From NCBI GenBank assembly GCA_002449595.1, contig DJXE01000017.1, positions 14,610-25,273 on the forward strand: DNA of 10,664 bases, in the 5' to 3' direction. The notes below the pieces were generated by a model, which had not been told where the DNA came from, searched no databases, and was given only the letters and a program-made list of their open reading frames with translations. A program made the position numbers and the translations under genes. This document shows positions 5,701-10,664 of the stretch, in pieces. How positions within the stretch are numbered: the stretch's first letter is position 1; the number at the start of each line of letters is the position of its first letter. The stretch is from Lachnospiraceae bacterium UBA7012 (GTDB taxonomy: Bacteria > Bacillota > Clostridia > Lachnospirales > Lachnospiraceae).

Positions 5701-7998
5701 CTCGGCATCGGCATGCTCGTCGACAACTCGATCGTCGTCATGGAGAACATCATCCGCCTCCGCCAGCGCGGCGTCAGCACAGCGCGCGCCTGCGTGCAGG
5801 GCGCGAAGCAGGTGTCGAACTCCATCATCGCGTCCACGCTGACGACGATCTGCGTCTTCATGCCGATGGTCTTCACGACGGGAACCGTGCGTGAACTCCT
5901 GATCCCGATGGCACTCTCGATCACGTACTGCCTGACGGCGTCGCTGATCGTCGCGATGACGGTCATCCCCGCGTCCGCGAGCGTGATCTTAAAGAACGTG
6001 AAGCAGAAAAAGGAGAGCCTGTTTGACCGCATGCTGGACCGCTACGGAATGGCGCTCGACTACTGCCTGAAGCACAAAGCGGTTCCGCTCGGCATCGCGA
6101 TCGGCCTGCTTGCGATCAGCGTCATCTGGCTGATCCGGATGGGCGTGATCATGCTGCCGCCGATGTCGTCCGACTACATCGAGGCGAACGTACAGACGAA
6201 TGAAGATCTAAGCAAAGAAGAATCCTACGCCCTCATGGATGAGGCGATCGGGCGCATGATGCAGGTCGAGAACCTCGCCGACGTCGGCGCCATGGACCTC
6301 TCGAGCGCGGCCGGCCTCATCTCCTCGATGCAGATCAGCGGCGATAATTACGGGAGCTATACGCTCTATATCACGCTGACGGAAGGCGCGTCGAAGAAGG
6401 ACGTGGAGCGCGTGCAGAAGGAGATCGAAGGCATTCTGGAGCCGATGGACTGCGAGTACTCGGTCTCCACGGGCGGCATGAGCGACCTCTCGTCCTTCAT
6501 GTCCTCGGGCCTCAGCGCAAATGTATATGGCAATGACCTGGAGAGAGTGACGCAGATCACGGAAGACGTCATGCAGGCGGCGGCCGGGATCGAGGGATTC
6601 GAGCACATCTCCAACGGCACGGAGAACGACGAGCAGACGCTGCACCTCGTGATCGACAAGGATAAGGCAATGTCCTACGGGCTCACCGTCGCGCAGATCT
6701 ACAGCCAGATCGCAGCGAGACTGAACACCGAGGTCGAATCGACGACGATCACGGCGGACGGACTGACGCTCACGGTCTCGATCGTCGACGAGACGGACGT
6801 CCTGACCAGGGAAAATCTGCTCGACATGGAATTCACCGCGCAGCAGTCCGGCGCGTCCGGCGTGGGCGGAATGTCGTCCGCGGGCATGAGCGGCATGTCC
6901 GCCGGCATGGGCCTCGGAAGCGCGGGCGGCGGAATGAGCCTGTCCGGTTCCTCGGACCTCGGCGGCCTCGCGGAGATGCTCGGGATCGAGACGGAAGAGT
7001 CCTCTGAAGAAGAGACGGAAGAGAAGGCAGAAGAAGAGAAAGAAGAGGACGACGGCGTTCACAAGCTGAGCGAGTTTGCGCACCTCGAAGAGACGACGGC
7101 GCCGGGAAGCGTGCAGCGCGAAAACCAGAGCCGTTATATGACCGTCACCGCCGACACGAAGGAAGGCTTCAACACGACGCTGCTCACCAGGCAGCTGCAG
7201 AAGGAGATCGACAGGATCAACGCGGAGCTTCCCGACGGCTACTCGGTGGAGATCGGCGGCGAGGCGCTGCAGGTCCGCCAGATGGTGGAACAGATGGCGA
7301 AGATGCTCGCGCTGGCGTTCGCCTTCATCTACCTCGTGATGGTGTCGCAGTTCCAGAGCCTGCTCTCGCCGTTCATCATCCTGTTCACGATCCCGCTCGC
7401 GTTCACGGGCGGCATGATCGGCCTGATCGTGAACCGGCAGCAGCTGTCGCTGCTCGCGCTCATGGGCTTCCTGGTCCTGATGGGAACCGTCGTCAACAAC
7501 GGCATCGTGTTCGTCGATTACGCGAACCAGCTCCGGATCGGCGGCCTGCGCAGAAGGAACTCGCTCATCGCGACCGGCAAGACGCGTATGCGGCCCATCC
7601 TCATGACGACGCTCACGACCGTTCTCGCGATGATGAACCTGATCTTCGGCAGCGGCATGGGCAGCCAGCTCTCCCGCGGCATGGCGATCGTCATCAGCTG
7701 GGGACTGATGTATGCGACGCTGATGACGCTTTTCATCGTGCCTGTCGTATACGATATCCTCTATAAGAAACAGCCGATGAACGTCGAGATCGGCAGCGAC
7801 ATCGACGACATCCCGGACGACGCGGCGCAGTTCATGGAGGAGATGGCGCAGCAGGAAGAGAAGCGCGCGGAAGAGACCGGCGATGAGACGGCCGCGTACC
7901 GCGAAGAGGCGCCGGAACTGCGTGATGAGATGCCGGAATACCGCGATGAGACGGAGACGGATCCCGCGGACGACGACATGGACGTCTTCGACCTGTGA
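2755..7998 (+). CDS. Giant RND-superfamily efflux permease with coiled-coil and low-complexity inserts
   Basis: A 1747-residue inner-membrane permease of the AcrB/MMPL-like RND superfamily, expected to export substrates using the proton or another ion gradient. TM1 is at about 10-30, after MEKFSVRRPFTV. Porter-domain hallmarks follow (TTDLLPSMSLPY, PYPGASPERVE). TM2-6 span about 920-1095, with the TM4 motif GMLVDNSIVVMEN (Asp990-Asn991 where AcrB has Asp407-Asp408). TM7 is at about 1108-1127, and TM8-12 at 1514-1670, with VVNNGIVFVDYA in TM10 (Asn1581 where AcrB has Lys940, by eye). Typical members have 1000-1050 residues. The excess is an insert at about 203-790 (coiled coil 203-392, Gly/Ser/Thr/Asp linker 393-541 and 573-600, coiled coil 602-780), a Met/Gly-rich plus acidic insert at 1366-1434, and an acidic tail from 1675. 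The start is fixed by the conserved N-terminus, since the ribosome site is weak. No adaptor or outer-membrane partner gene is adjacent, and the substrate is unknown. Confidence 0.93.
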   Translation: MEKFSVRRPFTVLVAVLIVIILGFVSVSNMTTDLLPSMSLPYMIVVTPYPGASPERVETAVSEPMERALGTISHVKNVYSVSSENYSMTQLEFEDGTDMDSAMVKVSSAVEQTRATLPDGCGTPSILEISMDMVATMYLAVGREGYDIYELSDYVKNDVVPYFERQEGVAEVSTIGLVEKSVQVELNDAKITDVNDRILALTDDGLRKALEELEDAKAQVERGQNELESQEKSFGETVSGGIMDGIEPEAEELAVQLKDGIDKLIGRLEELKDMSGSLGSVGDSMAGNISGAMQDFQDAYGTAVVDIGKIKADLEKAREQIEKIYGEGSTQAEAARKAINNVSEKAEAAKQATGQVEKDANDPAVQEAVEKAIEEAIEEAEKIIHDITEETEPGTGGGSQDGSGTGGQDGSSSGQGGTTDGSSTGGQDGSSSGQGGTTDGSSSGQGGTTDGSSTGQGGTTDGSTPSGNGTDTGNSIDGSGAGGASGDASLGGGTGDTGSGADSADGTGEGTAPDSGASVPADGAGGAGTDASGVDGTTTGQAILPWNAAIQVRTSARVKSFHEILREVDDATPAEGGGTSVGGEGSGSGEGGGSGEQSSARDSEEFKRLENDIQKLEQAGKDLEKALEGAATSTGSAIGYASSDELAERIQSMVKNLQGVSSTLQNTKSVSSISAGVSKLIAVTVSIEDMMDRLRASNISGEMNSGVDKIEEQLQNLLKDMDRYPELLGGLEEGMAKLTQGQLDAAVGFASAAMGLSSAQQQLEVATKQYERAREEALKNANLDQLVNAQTLSGLIYAQNFSMPAGYIDDKNDQSWLLKIGDEYGSEFEIADALLCEIEDLGVVRLSDVADVTVIDNADDSYTVLDGSDGVILAVYKSSTAGTNEVSAACNRAIEQLTETREGTHVVTLMDQGEYINMIVKDILTSMGLGALLAILVLALFLRDIRPTLMVGISIPLSVLFTVLLMYFSGLSLNIMTLSGLSLGIGMLVDNSIVVMENIIRLRQRGVSTARACVQGAKQVSNSIIASTLTTICVFMPMVFTTGTVRELLIPMALSITYCLTASLIVAMTVIPASASVILKNVKQKKESLFDRMLDRYGMALDYCLKHKAVPLGIAIGLLAISVIWLIRMGVIMLPPMSSDYIEANVQTNEDLSKEESYALMDEAIGRMMQVENLADVGAMDLSSAAGLISSMQISGDNYGSYTLYITLTEGASKKDVERVQKEIEGILEPMDCEYSVSTGGMSDLSSFMSSGLSANVYGNDLERVTQITEDVMQAAAGIEGFEHISNGTENDEQTLHLVIDKDKAMSYGLTVAQIYSQIAARLNTEVESTTITADGLTLTVSIVDETDVLTRENLLDMEFTAQQSGASGVGGMSSAGMSGMSAGMGLGSAGGGMSLSGSSDLGGLAEMLGIETEESSEEETEEKAEEEKEEDDGVHKLSEFAHLEETTAPGSVQRENQSRYMTVTADTKEGFNTTLLTRQLQKEIDRINAELPDGYSVEIGGEALQVRQMVEQMAKMLALAFAFIYLVMVSQFQSLLSPFIILFTIPLAFTGGMIGLIVNRQQLSLLALMGFLVLMGTVVNNGIVFVDYANQLRIGGLRRRNSLIATGKTRMRPILMTTLTTVLAMMNLIFGSGMGSQLSRGMAIVISWGLMYATLMTLFIVPVVYDILYKKQPMNVEIGSDIDDIPDDAAQFMEEMAQQEEKRAEETGDETAAYREEAPELRDEMPEYRDETETDPADDDMDVFDL
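3970..4146 (+). repeat. In-frame tandem repeats encoding Gly-Gln-Gly-Gly-Thr-Thr-Asp-Gly-Ser-Ser units
   Basis: Inside the RND gene two 57-base units (3970-4026, 4027-4083; each GGQDGSSSGQGGTTDGSS plus T or S) are followed by a 33-base unit (4084-4116) and a 30-base unit (4117-4146) that repeat only the second half (GQGGTTDGSS). All lengths are multiples of three, so the frame is kept. Codon choice alternates between units: GGC-ACG-ACR-GAT in the first and third, GGT-ACT-ACG-GAC in the second and fourth. The alternation points to duplication of a two-unit block. The region encodes a flexible extracytoplasmic linker between two coiled coils. Confidence 0.9.
7897..7959 (+). repeat. Three 21-base repeats encoding an acidic heptad in the permease tail
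   Basis: Three consecutive 7-codon units read YREEAPE, LRDEMPE and YRDETET (residues 1715-1735 of the RND permease). They lie in the cytoplasmic C-terminal tail after the last membrane helix. The units are diverged at the DNA level, so they are old or under loose selection. Confidence 0.65.
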
Positions 7999-8056
7999 AA
8001 TTAGTGCAGGATTTGGCATAAAACCACAAGATATTGCGTCAAACTGCCGATTTTTA

Positions 8057-8065
8057 TGGTAAAAT
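8057..8065 (+). promoter_or_regulatory. Extended -10 promoter for the HerA-like ATPase gene
   Basis: TGG followed by TAAAAT (8060-8065) is an extended -10 element. TTGCGT at 8034-8039 resembles a -35 but lies 20 bases away, which is too far; the base at normal spacing is weak. Transcription would begin near 8072, inside the left arm of the stem-loop described next. Confidence 0.5.
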
Positions 8066-8066
8066 G

Positions 8067-8107
8067 GACCGCGTAGACATGTCCTTCAGGATACTGTCTG
8101 CGCGGTC
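8067..8107 (+). other. Long stem-loop in the leader of the HerA-like gene
   Basis: Bases 8067-8079 pair with 8095-8107 (13 pairs, one G-U), then after a single bulged C (8094) bases 8080-8084 pair with 8089-8093 (5 pairs, one G-U), closing a four-base TTCA loop. It follows the RND stop by about 70 bases and could end that transcript, but the 3' flank (ATGTTATTT) is a poor U-tract. Equally it could be a 5'-end structure of the downstream mRNA or a dyad operator overlapping the transcription start. The sequence alone does not decide between these. Confidence 0.6.
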
Positions 8108-8152
8108 ATGTTATTTCACGAAGCTTAATTTACGTCGGATGGAGGTTCTCTA

Positions 8153-9733
8153 ATGTATATCGACAACAAGATCTGGATCGCAAATGACGGAAACGGCGAG
8201 CACATCAACATCCTGCCGAAGATGACGAACCGGCATGGACTGGTGGCCGGCGCGACCGGTACCGGTAAAACCGTGACGCTGAAAGTGCTGGCGGAGACTT
8301 TCTCCGACATGGGCGTCCCGGTCTTCATGGCGGATGTCAAGGGTGATATCGCCGGCATCATGAATCCCGGCAAGACGAGCGAGGACATGGAAGAGCGCAT
8401 CGCGCGCTTCGGGCTCGCGGACAAGGACTTTGACTTCCGCGGCTATCCTGTCAATCTGTGGGATATTTACGGAGAAAAGGGCTGCCAGCTCAGAACCACG
8501 ATCACGGAGATGGGTCCGCTTCTGCTCTCCCGCATCCTGGACCTGAACGAGCTCCAGAGCAACATCATGAGCATCGCGTTCAAGATCGCGGACGACGAAG
8601 GCCTCATCCTCGACGACACCAAGGACCTGAAGGCCCTGATGAACTACATCAATGAGAACAACAAGGCGTTCGCCGAGGAGTACGGCAAGATGAGCCCCGC
8701 GTCCATCGGCGCGATCATGCGCGCGATCGTCGCACTCGAGGTGGAAGGCGGCGACAACTTCTTCGGCGAGCCCGCGCTCAATATCAACGACTGGATCACG
8801 ACGGCGCCGGACGGCAGAGGCATGATCAACATCCTCGATTCCGAGAGCCTGATCAACAACGGAAGGCTGTATTCCACCTTCCTTCTGTGGCTCCTCTCCG
8901 AGCTGTTCGAGATGCTGCCGGAAGTCGGCGATCTCGAGAAGCCGAAGATGATCTTCTTCTTCGACGAGGCGCACCTCCTCTTCAAGGGAGCTCCCAAGGC
9001 GCTGCTTGAGAAGATCGAGCAGGTCGTCAAGCTCATCCGTTCCAAGGGCGTCGGCGTCTACTTCTGCACGCAGAACCCGAGGGATATCCCGGACGGCGTC
9101 CTCGCGCAGCTCTCCAACAAGATCCAGCACGGCCTGCACGCCTACACGCCTTCGGACCAGAAGGCAGTCCGCGCGGCGGCGGATTCCTTCCGTACGAACC
9201 CTGCGTTCAACACCTACGAGACGATCCTGCAGCTCGGCACCGGCGAAGCCGTCGTCTCCTTCCTCGACGAGGACGGCATCCCGACGATGGCGCAGAAGGC
9301 GTACATCCTTCCTCCGCGCAGCAGCTTCGGCAGCATCACGGACGGCGAGCGCGACAAGTGCGTGAAGGGCAGCAGCCTGTACGGCAAGTACGCGTCCGGC
9401 AGCGACCGGGATTCCGCGTATGAGCTCCTTCTGAGAAAAGGCCTCGAGGAAGAAGAGGCGAAGAAGAAGGCGGCGGAAGCTGCGGCAGCGCAGAAGGAAG
9501 CAGAGAAGGAAGCGGAGCGCGAAGCCAAAGAGGCGGCGAAAGCGGAAGCGGCGAAGAAGAAACAGGTCGAGTCGGCCGCGAAGAGCGTCGGTTCCTCCGT
9601 CGCGGGCACAGTCGGCCGCGAAGTCGGCAAGGCTGTCGGCGGCAACTTCGGCAAGTTCGGCAAGACCCTCGGCGGCAACCTCGGCGCGAGCCTTGGCCGC
9701 GGCATTCTGAGCACGCTGTTCAAGCTGAAATAA
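8153..9733 (+). CDS. HerA/FtsK-like ATPase of the DUF853 (YjgR) family
   Basis: A 526-residue P-loop ATPase of the HerA helicase-like family DUF853, whose Escherichia coli member YjgR has about 500 residues and no settled function. Walker A is GATGTGKT at 33-40, the strand-plus-acid MADVKGDIAG follows at about 60-69, and Walker B is MIFFFDEAH at 266-274 with Glu272 as probable catalytic base. The polar segment FCTQNPRDIP that follows resembles a sensor. These motifs place it with hexameric DNA-translocating ATPases, although DNA action is inferred. Residues 431-480 form an Ala/Lys/Glu coiled coil; 488-526 are glycine-rich with repeated G-x3-G spacing and end LGRGILSTLFKLK, a tail type common in this family. 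GGAGG at 8141-8145, seven bases before ATG, supports the start. It stands alone: no NurA nuclease or other partner is nearby. Confidence 0.92.
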   Translation: MYIDNKIWIANDGNGEHINILPKMTNRHGLVAGATGTGKTVTLKVLAETFSDMGVPVFMADVKGDIAGIMNPGKTSEDMEERIARFGLADKDFDFRGYPVNLWDIYGEKGCQLRTTITEMGPLLLSRILDLNELQSNIMSIAFKIADDEGLILDDTKDLKALMNYINENNKAFAEEYGKMSPASIGAIMRAIVALEVEGGDNFFGEPALNINDWITTAPDGRGMINILDSESLINNGRLYSTFLLWLLSELFEMLPEVGDLEKPKMIFFFDEAHLLFKGAPKALLEKIEQVVKLIRSKGVGVYFCTQNPRDIPDGVLAQLSNKIQHGLHAYTPSDQKAVRAAADSFRTNPAFNTYETILQLGTGEAVVSFLDEDGIPTMAQKAYILPPRSSFGSITDGERDKCVKGSSLYGKYASGSDRDSAYELLLRKGLEEEEAKKKAAEAAAAQKEAEKEAEREAKEAAKAEAAKKKQVESAAKSVGSSVAGTVGREVGKAVGGNFGKFGKTLGGNLGASLGRGILSTLFKLK

Positions 9734-9782
9734 GATTAAAACAGGGAAATTTGGAGGGATGTAAACCCCTCATGACGAGATG

Positions 9783-9825
9783 CGGTCAGGCGGCAGAGGA
9801 ACCTCTGCCGCCTGACCGGTGTTTT
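9783..9825 (+). terminator. Strong intrinsic terminator after the HerA-like gene
   Basis: A perfect 17-bp stem (9783-9799 with 9802-9818) closes a two-base AA loop and is followed by GTG and TTTT (9822-9825). The T-run overlaps the TAA stop codon of the leftward acetyltransferase gene (9826-9824). Read leftward the hairpin has no T-run, so it is a terminator mainly for the rightward transcript. A weaker 5-bp hairpin, GAGGG (9754-9758) with CCCTC (9767-9771), lies upstream. Confidence 0.85.
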
Positions 9826-10468
9826 AAAGACGTTTTTCATAAAGGCTGAACGGAATCTCCCCGCAGCAGGGATAGAACAAAGGAATATCCCCGCGCCACT
9901 CGAAGCCGACGGACTCGTAGAGGCGCCTGCCGGGCATGTTGTAGGGGAGCGTGTCGAGGCGGAGCACGGCGAGGCCTGCGGCGCGGCTGTCTGCGGCGGC
10001 TCTCTCAAGGAGCTTCGTCGCGACGCCGCTGCGGTGGCGAAGCGGATCGACGGCGAGAAGATGGATCACGCCGACCTTGTCGTCGGGCGCGTCCACTGCC
10101 CAGGGGATCTGCTCGTAGCCAGGGCCCTGCGTCCGGTTGCAGACGACCGCGCCGGCGACGGCAGGCTTTCCGGCTGCGCGGCTCGCCGCGCTTACGGATC
10201 CTTCCGTGTTCCCGGAGCCGCCTGCGCTTTCGTTTTCATCGAAGGCTTCGGCAACGTAGAGCGTTCCTGCGGCGGCCGCGTTTCTGATATCGTCGATCGT
10301 CGGGTAGACGTTTTTCTCCCAGGTGGGGCGGTACGGACTTTCTGTCATCCGGTCGATGAGATCGTAATAGAGGGACAGGATCGCCTCCGCGTCGGAGACC
10401 TCCGCGACCCGGATCCGAATGCTGCCTGAACCGCTGTCTGCCATTGCCTTGCCCTTGTCCTTTCCCAT
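9824..10468 (-). CDS. GNAT-family N-acetyltransferase
   Basis: A 214-residue (or 206-residue) acetyl-CoA dependent acetyltransferase. Residues 16-45 form the first strand and helices (IRIRVAEVSDAEAILSLYYDLIDRM). Motif A is VIHLLAVDPLRHRSGVATKLLERA at about 134-157; its acetyl-CoA loop reads H-R-S-G-V-A where Q/R-x-x-G-x-G/A is usual. Motif B is NMPGRRLYESVGFEWRG at 177-193. A Gly/Ala/Ser-rich stretch (about 79-104) interrupts the fold between strands and looks like a loop insertion. The substrate is unknown. ATG at 10468 has little in the way of a ribosome site; the in-frame ATG at 10444 (MADSGSG) has purine-rich AAAGGACAAGGG upstream and may be the true start. The gene is convergent with the HerA-like gene and divergent from the tRNA. 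Confidence 0.88.
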   Translation of the reverse strand: MGKDKGKAMADSGSGSIRIRVAEVSDAEAILSLYYDLIDRMTESPYRPTWEKNVYPTIDDIRNAAAAGTLYVAEAFDENESAGGSGNTEGSVSAASRAAGKPAVAGAVVCNRTQGPGYEQIPWAVDAPDDKVGVIHLLAVDPLRHRSGVATKLLERAAADSRAAGLAVLRLDTLPYNMPGRRLYESVGFEWRGDIPLFYPCCGEIPFSLYEKRL

Positions 10469-10545
10469 TTTCTCAGTGCTGCTCAGACAGTTTTACTGCG
10501 TGTGAAATCTGTTGAAAAGATATTTGAAAATCTGCAAATTTCTTC

Positions 10546-10574
10546 TTGCCAAACCCAAAACCGTATGATATATT
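10546..10574 (+). promoter_or_regulatory. Promoter of the tRNA-Lys gene
   Basis: TTGCCA (10546-10551) and TATATT (10569-10574) are each 5 of 6 to consensus with exactly 17 bases between, plus a TGA extension of the -10 at 10566-10568. Transcription would begin near 10581, about 38 bases before the mature tRNA. The strength fits a stable RNA gene. Confidence 0.8.
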
Positions 10575-10618
10575 ATGTCTTGCGTTGCGGGAGAGAGATC
10601 TGAAAAGCCGCGATGTGA

Positions 10619-10664
10619 GCGCTGTTAGCTCAGTTGGTAGAGCACCTGACTCTTAATCAGGGTG
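10619..10664 (+). tRNA. tRNA-Lys (anticodon CTT), 3' part cut off by window edge
   Basis: The acceptor 5' arm is GCGCTGT (10619-10625), followed by TA, a D arm with GCTC/GAGC closing AGTTGGTA, and an anticodon arm CCTGA-CTCTTAA-TCAGG with anticodon CTT, which reads lysine codon AAG. The variable loop begins at the last bases; T arm and acceptor 3' side lie outside the window. Confidence 0.95.

Noticed and set aside
6208..8019. Open frame of 603 codons on the reverse strand opposite the RND gene
   Set aside because: It is antisense to well-conserved RND sequence, is dominated by Arg/His/Asp/Val/Ala as expected of antisense frames in GC-rich DNA, and has no recognisable domain.
8150..9139. Open frame of 329 codons on the reverse strand opposite the HerA-like gene
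   Set aside because: It is a mirror of a gene with intact Walker motifs, has antisense-type composition and no ribosome site of its own.
8153..9733. Anti-phage defence module built on the HerA ATPase
   Set aside because: Known HerA defence systems pair it with a nuclease or Sir2-type effector; the neighbours here are an RND pump and a convergent acetyltransferase, and the sequence fits the stand-alone DUF853 family.
9753..9764. GGAGGG followed by ATG, possible small gene after the HerA-like gene
   Set aside because: The ATG is immediately followed by TAA, so nothing is encoded; the bases form part of a weak hairpin.

Overview
The window is GC-rich, with G/C-biased third codon positions, and has a compact bacterial layout. 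The best guess for the source is a high-GC member of the Clostridia (Bacillota), most likely Lachnospiraceae. This rests on the style of the TadA, Rrf2, giant RND permease and DUF853/HerA-like proteins, on extended -10 promoters of the TATGGTAMAAT kind, and on strong GGAGG ribosome binding sites. It is an inference from protein character; no database was searched. I see no phage, transposase, CRISPR array or plasmid gene, and no intergenic gap exceeds 300 bases.

Left part (1-1440): the N-terminal two thirds or so of a tRNA adenosine deaminase (TadA) gene runs leftward off the edge. Divergent from it, across an AT-rich 158-base gap with several small dyads, is a two-gene unit encoding an IscR-type Rrf2 regulator with three cysteines and, 16 bases later, a TetR-family regulator. 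A clean terminator closes the unit and is symmetrical enough to serve the convergent gene as well.

Middle (1484-7998): a leftward gene for an unrecognised 346-residue protein starts at TTG behind a good Shine-Dalgarno. It shares a 230-base divergent promoter region with a 1747-residue RND-superfamily efflux permease. This permease is far larger than the usual 1000-1050 residues. Its first extracytoplasmic domain carries an insert of about 590 residues (coiled coil, Gly/Ser/Thr/Asp repeat linker, coiled coil). A second, Met/Gly-rich then acidic insert sits in the second extracytoplasmic domain, and the C-terminal tail is acidic with 7-residue repeats. No membrane fusion protein or outer-membrane factor is encoded next to it.

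Right part (8041-10664): a promoter and an 18-bp stem-loop precede a 526-residue HerA/FtsK-like ATPase (DUF853/YjgR type) with an Ala/Lys/Glu coiled coil and a glycine-rich C-terminus. A 17-bp terminator hairpin separates it from a convergent GNAT acetyltransferase. The window ends inside a tRNA-Lys(CTT) gene that has its own near-consensus promoter.

How the genes relate: the Rrf2-TetR pair probably works as a regulatory unit, but its targets cannot be read from this window. The RND pump, the HerA-like ATPase and the acetyltransferase look like independent transcription units. The items most worth follow-up are the unidentified 346-residue protein and the architecture of the giant RND permease.
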